The notes under the pieces are model-generated. The model was given only the letters and a program-made list of their open reading frames with translations. It searched no databases and had not been told where the DNA came from. From an uncultured Bacteroides sp. (lineage in GTDB: Bacteria > Bacteroidota > Bacteroidia > Bacteroidales > Bacteroidaceae), in NCBI GenBank assembly GCA_944322285.1, contig CALUOR010000009.1, forward strand, positions 1 through 64,000: a DNA stretch of 64,000 nucleotides, given 5' to 3'. Both the position numbers and the translations under genes were made by a program. How positions within the stretch are numbered: the stretch's first letter is position 1; every line of letters starts with the position of its first letter. Positions 1 to 9,207 of the stretch are shown here, in pieces.

Positions 1-77
1 TGCTGGAAATCATCACCAACAAGGACGCGGAGGGGATGAAACGGTATCTGACGAAGATTAGGGAGAAGATAAAGTGA
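1..77 (+). CDS. 3' end of an unidentified gene (partial)
   Basis: Frame 3 is open from the first base to a TGA at 75-77 and encodes 24 residues ending in ...MKRYLTKIREKIK. The peptide is Lys/Arg-rich and looks like a C-terminal amphipathic helix. It is followed at once by an inverted repeat, as expected for the end of a transcription unit facing the minus-strand gene that stops at 148. The family cannot be told from this fragment. A C-terminus of prephenate dehydrogenase type would be compatible, but this is a guess. Confidence 0.55.
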   Translation, partial: LEIITNKDAEGMKRYLTKIREKIK

Positions 78-87
78 CATCTCGAAT

Positions 88-136
88 AAAAGAATGAAGA
101 ATGCAGACCTACGGCTATTGCATTTCTTCATTCTTT
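88..136. terminator. Inverted repeat between convergent genes
   Basis: AAAGAATGAAGAA (from 88) pairs with TTCTTCATTCTTT (ending at 136) around a loop of roughly 22 bases. A-rich and T-rich flanks mean it could terminate transcription from both sides. It lies between the plus-strand stop at 77 and the minus-strand stop at 148. Confidence 0.6.
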
Positions 137-147
137 ACTATTGGCAT

Positions 148-1674
148 TCATTTACGAAGCTCTGCTTCCCATTCCATATTCAAGTCCAAAGGATAAGAAG
201 GCCGATGCACCTTCTGGAAAGGTAAAGTCCGCATATCTAAGTTACAGAACCCGGATGTCAATGCCATCAAATGAACAGGAGCAATGTCTCTCAACTCAGG
301 ATAAAGATAGCCAAGTTTCACAACTACAATCTTATAGTCCAACGGATCTATCCCTAAATCTGTAAAATCCTGTAAAGTTGTAAATGAACGTCTGCTATTG
401 ATTATAGCGATGTGCACGCCTTCCGATTCTACCAAAACAGCCCCCCTTGAGGTCGATAAAAGAGAATCTTGAGCCATAGCCTCAACCGTTACATCCAATG
501 TCAAAGGATGCCCAAATACCGTATCTCTTCTACCTCCCATTGTCAATCTGAGTTTACCGCCTATACCGGCATTAACACACTGGCTGTACGCTTCTTCATC
601 TACCAAACCTGCGAAAAGAGCATTATCAGCCTTCTGCCTAAGCAAAGCCTCAATAAATTGAGGATTATCACCTGGTGCTCCAGCTGTTGTATTGTCGCCA
701 GAGTCGGAAATAAACACTGTCTTTTGCGGCAACTCACCCGCCCGTCTGATCATTTCATCCATCGTACCCGATTCTACATCCAGTTCGAGTTTCCGCCGTA
801 CGTGCCAAATATCCTGTGCCAACCGGCAAGCTTCCTGCCCAGCCTTGTCCAAATGAAAAGAATCCTGTGCCACAACAAAAACACGCATAGCCGAACGCGG
901 TAAATCGGCCCATGCATATCCAACAAATATAGAAGCATCCATCAGGCCTTCGCTATGTTCCAAAGTATCTAAACGCTCATAAATGGAATGCAAAGGTTCC
1001 ACTTCCGTTATACTCTTCTCACCGGGCACCAATATAGGAATGGTCACATAAGCCATCTGAGGCTGTAAGTCTTCACGAAGTACCTTCAATAAATTCTTTA
1101 CTGCACGCAATTTGGTTTCTTCTCCATCTCGATGAGGAGCTGTTCGGAAACAGGTCACTAAATCCAACCCTTTGACAAATTCATCGGAAGGATTGCCGTG
1201 CAAATCAAAGCTGGCACTAATGACAACCTCGTCGCCTACAATCTCCCGAATAGATTTTATCAGATCCGCTTGCGCATCTTCATAACCATCCACATGCAAT
1301 GCACCATGCATATCCATATAAATGCCATCCAAAGCACCGGCCTTCCGGATGCCTTGCAATATTTCACCTTTAAATTGTTCGTAAGCTTCCTTTGTCACCA
1401 TACCTCCCGGCCAAGCATAAGCATGTAATGTCGGGATAATTTCCACATCCTTCTCACTTTTCAAGTACTCACTCCACAAATGCTTTTCTACTAACACTTG
1501 CGGTCCACGTTGCACATTAAAGTCGGACAATCCGGTTCTCAATGTCGAGAAAGTATTTGATTCGTGACGTATACCACAAGTCAAGATACGTAACTGCTTG
1601 TCTTTATCTGTCCGGATGCCTCCACAAGACAGCAATAAACAAACCATAATCAATGAACAAAAAAAAGTTCTCAT
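148..1674 (-). CDS. M81 family (MlrC-like) metallopeptidase, lipoprotein
   Basis: A 508-residue protein of the M81/MlrC family (the microcystinase C family; metal-dependent hydrolases whose natural substrates are mostly unknown). The N-terminus is a lipoprotein signal with lipobox LLSC (Cys17), so it should be membrane-anchored outside the cytoplasm. Family motifs are visible: GIRHESNTFS near residue 35, MDMHGAL near 120, SFDLHGN near 155 (putative metal ligands), and DSGDNTTAGAPGD near 325, the usual start of the C-terminal MlrC domain. It is the last gene of the PUL, 18 bp behind the M24-like gene, so it is probably co-transcribed with the glycosidases. Placement inside a PUL suggests cleavage of an amide or peptide part of a glycoconjugate; that is inference. 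Membership of the family is fairly certain, the substrate is not. Confidence 0.88.
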   Translation of the reverse strand: MRTFFCSLIMVCLLLSCGGIRTDKDKQLRILTCGIRHESNTFSTLRTGLSDFNVQRGPQVLVEKHLWSEYLKSEKDVEIIPTLHAYAWPGGMVTKEAYEQFKGEILQGIRKAGALDGIYMDMHGALHVDGYEDAQADLIKSIREIVGDEVVISASFDLHGNPSDEFVKGLDLVTCFRTAPHRDGEETKLRAVKNLLKVLREDLQPQMAYVTIPILVPGEKSITEVEPLHSIYERLDTLEHSEGLMDASIFVGYAWADLPRSAMRVFVVAQDSFHLDKAGQEACRLAQDIWHVRRKLELDVESGTMDEMIRRAGELPQKTVFISDSGDNTTAGAPGDNPQFIEALLRQKADNALFAGLVDEEAYSQCVNAGIGGKLRLTMGGRRDTVFGHPLTLDVTVEAMAQDSLLSTSRGAVLVESEGVHIAIINSRRSFTTLQDFTDLGIDPLDYKIVVVKLGYLYPELRDIAPVHLMALTSGFCNLDMRTLPFQKVHRPSYPLDLNMEWEAELRK

Positions 1675-1692
1675 CTCTAAGAAAATCTATTA

Positions 1693-3093
1693 TTAAACAA
1701 AACTCAACACGCATTGACTGCGCAAAAAGAAAGGCACTACTATTCCGGCCATGTTGGATAACGGTAAAACCTCTTCCGGTAGTTCGAATCCCAAATCCTC
1801 CATGAAACAACGTCGTTGCATACATCGTGCGTACACAGCCGGATAAGCCTGAAGCAATCTTTTTCGCAAACCCTCATCCGCTATGACAAAGCCATCTTCC
1901 ATTCGTGACGAACCATAGATAGAAGAACGCGGTATGATGTCTGATTGCATATACATGCCTGAAGCTATAACTTCCTTCGAATTCTTATAAATAGGAGACG
2001 TTGTCCATTCGTCAAGATGGATCAAATGTCCTGGATTTAGATACACATTAAATTGGTCAAAAGGAAGCATGTCCATAATCAGTTGATACAGATAGCTACC
2101 AGGAACTCCTATCTTAAGATTTCTAAGCCATTCACGAAGAGCAAGGAAATAAGGCGCAGCAAAAACCGGCACATACGTCTTTGCCGCTTGCGGTAAATCA
2201 CGTTCATCCGCAGCTATCCAACCTGCCCGACAGACGTTACTTCCCCAATGAGCGATACTAATTGAACAAGGCTGCCCCAAGCAAATCTTATCTCCCGTGG
2301 GGCTGGACAAACCATAGTGCTGATTCCCAGAACTCTTGATACTCATGTAACACGATAAAGGAAAACCCGTATAACGAGCAGCTTGCATGGCCTCAAAGTC
2401 AGTCATCCCAACCTTCAACCCTTTCAATACACGTTTAACGGATTCAGAGCTCAAAACATTGGCATACTCAAAACAAGCTATTTCATAAGGTGACAGACAA
2501 GAACGCATACCATAGGAAGGTGCTATCAACAAATCCGTTACATTCACCACTGAACTAGGCGATACCAAAGAGCGTAGAATATCTGTCAAATAAGAAGGTA
2601 CATCAGTCGTATGCAACGGGACGTCCACTTCACCCGGCATGAAATATTTCCACCCGACTAACCCAACCTTAGCATAGCGAGAGATACCTTCTTCTTGCAA
2701 GATTTCTTTCAACTGACGACTCCGCTCCCGAGGCTGGTTCATCAAAGAAAACGTTTGGAAACGTTCATGTCTCAACCTTCCTTTCTGTATCAAAGGGGAA
2801 ATACCCAAATGACCTTCACCTTCATTTCCAACCAAGAGCAAAGGCGTGTCTTTATCCAAACTTATCACCAATAAAGCTTCTTCAAAGCGGGGATCAAAAT
2901 GCACCAGATACATCAGATTGGCAAAATGCTCCCGGTCTCCATAAACGACCATATGGCTCAAATCCTGCTCAACCATCCTTTTCCGAAGACGTTGCAGTCT
3001 GTCTTCCAGCTCCTCCAATGCAGGAGGAGCCGGAACAACTGGACATTCATACTCAGGATAAACAATATCCCTCAACACAACTTGTTTCTCCAT
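1693..3093 (-). CDS. M24 (creatinase/aminopeptidase-fold) family protein, possibly non-canonical
   Basis: A 466-residue cytoplasmic-looking protein without signal peptide. Residues about 25-190 resemble the creatinase N-terminal domain and the rest resembles the pita-bread M24 domain. NPGHLIHLDEW near residue 350 corresponds to the conserved M24 histidine region, and SGMYMQSDIIP near 378 to the usual 'GMVFTIEPG' strand. The classical ligand set (Asp, Asp, His, Glu, Glu) is not evident: where family members carry paired Asp residues this protein reads SIAHWGSNVCRAGW, and the expected Glu before Pro is Asp-Ile-Ile. It may be a variant subfamily or a pseudoenzyme. The gene sits 9 bp after galM and 18 bp before the M81 gene, so all three are probably one transcript. 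'Xaa-Pro peptidase' would be an over-specific name. Confidence 0.72.
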   Translation of the reverse strand: MEKQVVLRDIVYPEYECPVVPAPPALEELEDRLQRLRKRMVEQDLSHMVVYGDREHFANLMYLVHFDPRFEEALLVISLDKDTPLLLVGNEGEGHLGISPLIQKGRLRHERFQTFSLMNQPRERSRQLKEILQEEGISRYAKVGLVGWKYFMPGEVDVPLHTTDVPSYLTDILRSLVSPSSVVNVTDLLIAPSYGMRSCLSPYEIACFEYANVLSSESVKRVLKGLKVGMTDFEAMQAARYTGFPLSCYMSIKSSGNQHYGLSSPTGDKICLGQPCSISIAHWGSNVCRAGWIAADERDLPQAAKTYVPVFAAPYFLALREWLRNLKIGVPGSYLYQLIMDMLPFDQFNVYLNPGHLIHLDEWTTSPIYKNSKEVIASGMYMQSDIIPRSSIYGSSRMEDGFVIADEGLRKRLLQAYPAVYARCMQRRCFMEDLGFELPEEVLPLSNMAGIVVPFFLRSQCVLSFV

Positions 3094-3102
3094 AAAAACA
3101 AT

Positions 3103-4140
3103 CTATAACCTATTTATGTTCCATCTATATTCGGTCACATGCAAATAAATCTCTCCTTTCCGCAGAACTATACTCGGAAAACAAGGATGATTTATAGCAT
3201 CGGGAAATCCTTGAGGTTCCAATGCAATTCCCGCTCCTAATTCATAAGGAAAGCCTCCTTTTCCTACATCCGAACCATCCAGTCCATAGCCTGTATACAC
3301 TTGCAACGAAGGTTGATTTGTATAAATTGCTAACTGACGGCCGCTCTCAGCTTCCGATAGAGTTGCAGCCAATCGAACATTAGCATCTGGAGCATCAAGA
3401 GCATAAGCCAGCGAAAAGCCTCTATTATTTTCAATTCTAAACATTTCGGCATGTAATGCCTTGCCAATCAGCATGGGTTTCCTGAAATCAAGCAAAGTAT
3501 TATCCAAAGGAAGTAACCTCCCGGTAGGAAGCAACTCTTCATTACACTCTATCAAGTAGGATGAGTTCAAGAACAATTTATGATGAAATATTTTTTCATT
3601 CCGTCTGCTACCACATAGATTGAAGAAAGCATGATTGGTCAGATTAACAACAGTATCCTCATCACAAGTAGCCGTACAAACCATTCTCAAAACATCATCA
3701 GCCCTCAACGTATAACACACTTCCACTTGAAGATTGCCAGGAAATCCTTCCTCACCGGCCGGAGAACAATACATAAACAAAACATATTCATCTCCATTGA
3801 AGTCTGTCCCGTGATTCATTTGCCAAACTACATTGTGAAAAGCCCGTATTCCACCATGCAAATGATTGACACCATTCTCATTGGCTGACAGATGATAAAT
3901 ATGCCCATTCAACCCGAACTGCGCCTTACAGATACGTCCACAAACCCGCCCAATGACAGCCCCATAATATGGTTCAGAAGCCGACTTGTATTCTTCCGGA
4001 TTTGCAAACCCCAACAATACATCATCCAAAATGCCGGATTGATCGGGCACAATCATTCCTACCCACCTAGCTCCATAAGGAGAAAAACGTGCAATCAATC
4101 CATGTAAATTACGCAACGTTACAAATTCAGAAGTTTCCAT
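3103..4140 (-). CDS. galM: Aldose 1-epimerase (galactose mutarotase)
   Basis: A 345-residue protein of the GalM family, which interconverts alpha and beta anomers of galactose and other aldoses. Visible motifs are NENGVNHLHGG near residue 85 (substrate-binding Asn and His), LTNHAFFNL near 168 (conserved His), and ALEPQGFPDAINHPCFPS near 310 containing the catalytic Glu. No signal peptide is seen, so it probably works in the cytoplasm on sugar released by the PUL. It follows susD by about 100 bp containing a hairpin and precedes the M24-like gene by 9 bp. Together with the GH36 alpha-galactosidase upstream it supports galactose as one product of the PUL. Confidence 0.92.
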   Translation of the reverse strand: METSEFVTLRNLHGLIARFSPYGARWVGMIVPDQSGILDDVLLGFANPEEYKSASEPYYGAVIGRVCGRICKAQFGLNGHIYHLSANENGVNHLHGGIRAFHNVVWQMNHGTDFNGDEYVLFMYCSPAGEEGFPGNLQVEVCYTLRADDVLRMVCTATCDEDTVVNLTNHAFFNLCGSRRNEKIFHHKLFLNSSYLIECNEELLPTGRLLPLDNTLLDFRKPMLIGKALHAEMFRIENNRGFSLAYALDAPDANVRLAATLSEAESGRQLAIYTNQPSLQVYTGYGLDGSDVGKGGFPYELGAGIALEPQGFPDAINHPCFPSIVLRKGEIYLHVTEYRWNINRL

Positions 4141-4177
4141 TTCCTATTTATTGATTTACAATATCATGTTTTCAAGG

Positions 4178-4226
4178 AGTGTGCCGCAACAAAAGTGTAA
4201 TGCCTACATTTTTATTATGGCACACT
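4178..4226 (-). other. Intercistronic hairpin between susD and galM
   Basis: AGTGTGCC (4178-4185) is complementary to GGCACACT (4219-4226). No T-run follows on the minus strand, so it is more likely an mRNA-stability or attenuation structure that lets SusC/SusD be made in larger amounts than the downstream enzymes than a full terminator. The role is inferred. Confidence 0.45.
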
Positions 4227-4241
4227 CTACTACTTCCGGAC

Positions 4242-5783
4242 TTACCAACCAGGATTCTGTGTAAGATTGGCATCAATGTCTATCTGAGATTGAGGTACTG
4301 GCCAAAACTCATGTTTATCCGCTTTAATATTGCCCACTACTTGCGGATTCCACTCTGGAGTCCGACTAGCATAAACACCCCAACGTACCAAGTCGAACTT
4401 ACGGTCACCTTCAAAACAAAGCTCCCAAGCACGTTCCAACATCAAATGTTCACGGAATGCTTCCTTACTCATGTTTTCTAACGGAGTCAGACCTGCACGC
4501 GCACGCACTTGGTTGATATAAGTATAACATTTAGAATCGCCTAGCTCATTTAAGACCTCAGCATACATTAACAAGACATCTGCATAACGAATAATGCTAT
4601 GATCCAAGCTAGTATATTGCGAATTATCATTGGGGGTCTTCTCTCTGAACTTCTTAATATGAGGACGATAGAAAGCAATATGCTCGGGATTTCCATTCTC
4701 GTCCTTCGGCACCAATGCGTCATATTCTTCCGGAATATCAGCCGTCGATGTCCAATAGGTAAAGGCAAACCGTTTGTCATTCTCCTTATCATAACTATTG
4801 TAGAAACGATCGGTAGGAAGTCCGTTACTCCATCCACCTCCATATGTCAATCCTAAACCGGCCGCATAATAAAGTTCCAAAGGAGCAAACTCTGTATGAA
4901 TACGGCTACCTTGGTCATAAGTGCCGCGTGTGAAGTTAATAATCCATACACCTTCATTGCCCGGTCCTACATTTTCATCAAACACTTGTGAATACTCCGG
5001 TAACAATTCATATTGAGACCCATATGCTTTGTTTTCTATAAAGTTTTGCAAGATTACTTTAGCATCTTCCAGTTTGTCTGTTTGATAAAGCGGATAACCT
5101 GCCATGGTCAAATAAACTTTTGCCAACATAGCAGCCGCCCCGCCTTTCGTAATGCGTCCATAGTCTGTAGCCGACTCCCATTGTTCGGGAAGTACATCCA
5201 TAGCAAATCGCAAATCTTCAATTACAGCTGCATAGATTTCTTCCGGAGTAGCACGCGGAACAGTCTTCAAGTAAGTAATATCTGAGTTCGACTCCAGTAA
5301 CAAAGGCACCCCGTTAAAGACTCTCACAGCATCAAAATACAAGAATGCCCTTAGTGCCCTCGTCTGCCCTTCCACCAATAATTTATCTTCTTCACCAATT
5401 GGCGCATTTGGCAATACGGCTAATAAATTATTAGCATCCTTCACATGATTGAATGTGTACTCCCAAAAATCTTCAGGAATTTCCGAAGAAGCATTGAATG
5501 TTGATGGCAAACGGGCTATTTCATTATGATGAGCCCAAGTAGACTTATCTGTTATCTCGCAAATATCCGTCCCCCATTCAAACCAGCACGGACCAGCCCA
5601 ATTACGTGAATAGCGGTCTTGGGGAGCACGGTACACAGCATTCAGACCGGAATTAATATCATCCGCTGTCTGATAGAAATTGTCCGGAGAAAGGAACGAC
5701 TTAGGGTGTTCCTCTAAGAAATCCGTACATGAACTGCATGAAAGTGCAGCTGCAAATAACATATAAAAACCTATATTTTTCAT
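4242..5783 (-). CDS. SusD/RagB family nutrient-binding outer membrane lipoprotein
   Basis: A protein of 513 residues from the chosen Met. The longest frame begins 28 residues earlier, inside the end of susC, but the signal peptide starts at MKNIGFYMLF, giving a signal that ends in SCSSC with the acylated Cys near residue 19. The mature start TDFLEEHPKSFLSPDNFY is typical of SusD, and the C-terminal RagB/SusD domain includes the YADVLLMYAEVLNELG and ERAWELCFEGDRKFDLVRWG helices. SusD proteins sit on the cell surface as a lid on the SusC barrel and bind glycan. The start codon lies 11 bp after the susC stop, as in most Bacteroides pairs. Confidence 0.95.
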   Translation of the reverse strand: MKNIGFYMLFAAALSCSSCTDFLEEHPKSFLSPDNFYQTADDINSGLNAVYRAPQDRYSRNWAGPCWFEWGTDICEITDKSTWAHHNEIARLPSTFNASSEIPEDFWEYTFNHVKDANNLLAVLPNAPIGEEDKLLVEGQTRALRAFLYFDAVRVFNGVPLLLESNSDITYLKTVPRATPEEIYAAVIEDLRFAMDVLPEQWESATDYGRITKGGAAAMLAKVYLTMAGYPLYQTDKLEDAKVILQNFIENKAYGSQYELLPEYSQVFDENVGPGNEGVWIINFTRGTYDQGSRIHTEFAPLELYYAAGLGLTYGGGWSNGLPTDRFYNSYDKENDKRFAFTYWTSTADIPEEYDALVPKDENGNPEHIAFYRPHIKKFREKTPNDNSQYTSLDHSIIRYADVLLMYAEVLNELGDSKCYTYINQVRARAGLTPLENMSKEAFREHLMLERAWELCFEGDRKFDLVRWGVYASRTPEWNPQVVGNIKADKHEFWPVPQSQIDIDANLTQNPGW

Positions 5784-5794
5784 AATTCTATACT

Positions 5795-8700
5795 TTAAAA
5801 TTGAGCTTGCAAACCAAATGTATATGTAGTTGTAATAGGATAGGAACTGCTTCGCGTATCGTTCCAAACATCACCATCTTCCGGATCCATACCTGTATAT
5901 CCGGTAAAAGTGAACGGATTGCTCACCGAGAGATAAAACCTCAGATGTGACATACCCAACTTGGATATAGCCTGTTTCGGGAGTGTATATCCCAAAGTAA
6001 TGTTTTTCACTTTCAAGAAACTGGCATCCTCCAAGAATTCACTAGTAGTTGTACTAAGACGATTACTACCCGTCGATGACGCTCTTGGATATTTATTGCT
6101 GGGATTCTCCGGTGTCCAACGATTCAACATCTCAATGCGGTTATTGTCACCCGTAGAGCCGGACAAAAGAATATAGTTGTTACCATTATATACATCGCGG
6201 CCTTGAGAGAACGTCATGAAAATACTCAAATCAAAATTCTTGTAAGAAAAGTCATTCGTCAATGAACCATAGAAATTAGGATAATAAGAACCACAGAATA
6301 CACGGTCTTCATCATCAATAACTCCATCATTGTTCTGATCGACATACTTCACATCGCCCGGTACATTCCCATACCGTGCAGCTTCATCGGCTTCATCAGA
6401 TTGCCAGATGCCATCGGCTTGTATCATATATCGGTTGCCAATGCCCAATGGCTTTCCAACCCAATGTGTAGTGCCAATGCGATCGGAACCGTCACCCAAC
6501 GAAGTTAGTTTATTCTTATTGGCAGCAATCATAAAAGAGGTTCTCCAAACAAATTCACGGTCAAAATTGACAGAATTAATCTCCAACTCAAAACCTTGAT
6601 TACGCAAATTACCCATATTGGCATACGTATCCGGGAAACCGGCAACCGCAGGTATTTCAATGTTACGAATCAGGTCTTTCGTATTCTTATAATAATAGTC
6701 AAATGTCAAACTCAAACGGCGATTGAAAACAGACAAATCAAATCCTAAATCGAACTGTTTAGTGGTTTCCCATTTCAAATCAGAAGAAGGCATATTGGAT
6801 TCGTAATATCCAGCCGCTTCGTTTCCATTAAAATTATAGGATCCGGTACTTAACCGAGCCATCGTCTGATAAGGAGACAAAGCATCTGCATTTCCCGACA
6901 AACCATAGCTAGCCCTCAGTTTCAGATCAGATAACCAACTGAGGTCTTTCATAAAATCTTCTTCAGACATTCTCCATGCCACAGCTCCACTGGGGAAATA
7001 GCCGTACTTATTATTCGCTCCGAAACGCGAGGAACCATCAATACGCATGTTACCAGTAAAAATATACTTATCCTTCAACGTATATACGACCCGTCCAATA
7101 TAAGACAACATGCTCCATTCTTGTAAATCTGAAGAAGGCTTTCGTGCTTCACCGGTCGATGCGCCCAAATTGTAAGATTCGTAGACATCACTTGCAAATC
7201 CGGAAGCCGAAGCTGTGACAGTTTCCCAACGATTCTGTTGAGCAGAGAAGCCGACTACCGCATCTATATTATGAATATCCTTGAATGTTTTGTTATAGGA
7301 TAACGTAGTCTCGCTAATCCAATTGTAATTCACCGTAGAAGTAATGTAAGCGTATCCACCACTAATACGACCATTCATTTCGTCCTCTCCACTAATGGAG
7401 CGTGGATTATAAAAATTTTGTCGCCAACTATCAATTTCACCTGAAAGTTGTGTGCGCAACTTCAAACCATCCAACAATTTTATATCCAAAGCCAAAGAGG
7501 AAGTAATAAGAGGTTCCATCACATGATTCTTGGGTAAGTCAGAGAATGCCACAGGATTGGCACGTGGAGTACCCAAAGCATTTTGTATCATAGCATAATA
7601 TTCACCATTTTCATCCTTAACAGGTGACATAGGATTGCCCACCATGGCAGGGAAAAGCACATTTGTAGCATTGGTACCTTTCTGAGAAACCAAACTTACA
7701 TTATTGAATGTAGATAACGTTACACGGTCACCAAACTTCTGTGAAACGTTCAGGCGCAAATTTCCACGAATAAAGCCAGTATTGTTTACAATACCTTGTT
7801 CGTCAAAGAATCCGGCACCCACATGTACTTTCGTGTTTTCCGTTCCTGAACTGAAAGAAATCTGATAGTTCTGTGTCAGACGTGCTTGCCCTGTTACCTC
7901 GTTCCACCAATTTGTACTACGTCCGGCATTCAGCATTTGCTGTTCTGTTGACAAGAAAGCATTGTCCGGCATTTCAATTCCATCCATGGCATAAGAATCG
8001 CGTCTCAATTGGGCGAACTGCTCAGCGTTCATCATTTCTATCGGATTATTAAAATGGCTGATGCCCCAGTAAGCATTTACTTCTAACACCGGTTTCCCAA
8101 CCTTTCCGGACTTCGTGGTTATCAATACAACACCATTCGCGGCACGAGCACCATAGATAGCCGTAGAAGAAGCATCCTTCAGCACGCTAATAGACTCAAT
8201 ATCATTAGGATTAATTGAATTAAGTCCACCATTAGAGGCAATTGGAAAACCATCTACAATGAATAAAGGCGAGCCACCTGAAAAAGAGTTATTTCCACGA
8301 ATGTTCAACGACACACTAGCTCCAGGAGAACGATCGCTTTGCAATGTATACAGACCTGAAATATTACCCTGCAACGCTTGACTTAAATTAGCAGAAGGAA
8401 GTTTCTGAATCTCATCGCCTGAAACTGACGATACAGCACCAGACAAATTACTCTTCTTCACCGTACCGTATCCAATAACTACCACTTCATCCAACGCGGC
8501 TGCATCTTCTTCCATTTTTACGTTTAAAGCACTTACTCCATCCGTAGAGATTTCCTGAGTAATCATGCCCACATAAGAAAATATCAGCACATCGCCCGGT
8601 GATACTGAAACGGAAAACTTTCCGTTCAAATCCGTAATAACACCATTCGAAGTTCCTTTCACTTGAACCGACACGCCAATCAAAGGATTACCGGCAACAT

Positions 8701-8872
8701 CTTTCACCGTGCCTGTCACCGTTCTCCCTTGCTCTACATAGGAACTCGTCATAGTCTCAGCCGAGACAATTGGCATCATTCCCACAAACTGCATTGCACA
8801 AATGCAACATACCAGACTCATAACCTTGTGCATTCTGCACATGTTACAAAAAACTTTTTTACTTCTTCTCAT
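5795..8872 (-). CDS. SusC/RagA family TonB-linked outer membrane transporter
   Basis: A 1025-residue outer membrane barrel from the chosen start. The longest frame adds 34 residues that do not look like coding sequence; MRRSKKVF begins a signal peptide ending near VSAET. In order: CarboxypepD_reg-like domain (GTVKDVAGNPLIGVSVQVKG, about 58-135), a TonB-box/plug entry (DEVVVIGYG), plug domain to about 260 including the ARAANGVVLITTK motif, then the beta-barrel ending in the aromatic residue Phe (...GLQAQF). It imports oligosaccharide with the SusD partner downstream. The 335-bp gap upstream, with repeats and a hairpin, separates it from the GH36 gene, so it may have its own promoter; no perfect -7 box was found there. 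Confidence 0.96.
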   Translation of the reverse strand: MRRSKKVFCNMCRMHKVMSLVCCICAMQFVGMMPIVSAETMTSSYVEQGRTVTGTVKDVAGNPLIGVSVQVKGTSNGVITDLNGKFSVSVSPGDVLIFSYVGMITQEISTDGVSALNVKMEEDAAALDEVVVIGYGTVKKSNLSGAVSSVSGDEIQKLPSANLSQALQGNISGLYTLQSDRSPGASVSLNIRGNNSFSGGSPLFIVDGFPIASNGGLNSINPNDIESISVLKDASSTAIYGARAANGVVLITTKSGKVGKPVLEVNAYWGISHFNNPIEMMNAEQFAQLRRDSYAMDGIEMPDNAFLSTEQQMLNAGRSTNWWNEVTGQARLTQNYQISFSSGTENTKVHVGAGFFDEQGIVNNTGFIRGNLRLNVSQKFGDRVTLSTFNNVSLVSQKGTNATNVLFPAMVGNPMSPVKDENGEYYAMIQNALGTPRANPVAFSDLPKNHVMEPLITSSLALDIKLLDGLKLRTQLSGEIDSWRQNFYNPRSISGEDEMNGRISGGYAYITSTVNYNWISETTLSYNKTFKDIHNIDAVVGFSAQQNRWETVTASASGFASDVYESYNLGASTGEARKPSSDLQEWSMLSYIGRVVYTLKDKYIFTGNMRIDGSSRFGANNKYGYFPSGAVAWRMSEEDFMKDLSWLSDLKLRASYGLSGNADALSPYQTMARLSTGSYNFNGNEAAGYYESNMPSSDLKWETTKQFDLGFDLSVFNRRLSLTFDYYYKNTKDLIRNIEIPAVAGFPDTYANMGNLRNQGFELEINSVNFDREFVWRTSFMIAANKNKLTSLGDGSDRIGTTHWVGKPLGIGNRYMIQADGIWQSDEADEAARYGNVPGDVKYVDQNNDGVIDDEDRVFCGSYYPNFYGSLTNDFSYKNFDLSIFMTFSQGRDVYNGNNYILLSGSTGDNNRIEMLNRWTPENPSNKYPRASSTGSNRLSTTTSEFLEDASFLKVKNITLGYTLPKQAISKLGMSHLRFYLSVSNPFTFTGYTGMDPEDGDVWNDTRSSSYPITTTYTFGLQAQF

Positions 8873-8996
8873 GGTATAATAAATTTGTTGAACAATAATA
8901 TAAAAATAAACACAAATATCTCCCAATCTAAGTTTCATACAGGAACGATGGATCACAATTCCGCAAACGGACAAACTCCTTTAGAGAAGAGCTTTT

Positions 8997-9080
8997 TCAA
9001 GTATCATTAGTTACTTGACCAAATATTATTGGATACTTGAGCATTTATCCAAGGATACTTGACCATTTCATATTGAATAC
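8997..9080. repeat. Cluster of short repeats built on (T/A)TCC-GGATA and TACTTGA(C/G)C
   Basis: Between GH36 and susC the words GGATACTTGAGC, TATCCAAGGATA and TACTTGACC recur about every 20-22 bases. The same words recur at 50607-50690 elsewhere in the window. TATCC-AA-GGATA is an inverted repeat. There is no coding potential. Function unknown; it lies within the likely susC leader or promoter region. Confidence 0.6.
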
Positions 9081-9143
9081 TTTTGCAATCGCATTTTCAG
9101 ACTGTTCCGACACAATGCGCAATAGGTATACAATCTCCTTGAA

Positions 9144-9174
9144 CAAGTACTGAACAAAATATATTCAGTACTTG
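9144..9174 (-). terminator. Hairpin downstream of the GH36 gene
   Basis: CAAGTACTGAA (9144-9154) is perfectly complementary to TTCAGTACTTG (9164-9174) with a 9-base loop. It lies 34 bp after the GH36 stop codon on the minus strand. The T-run is weak, so it may act as a partial terminator or an mRNA 3' end stabiliser separating the glycosidase and SusC/D parts of the PUL. Confidence 0.5.
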
Positions 9175-9207
9175 CCTATAGCCAATATCCGAAATATAAT
9201 AAAAATA

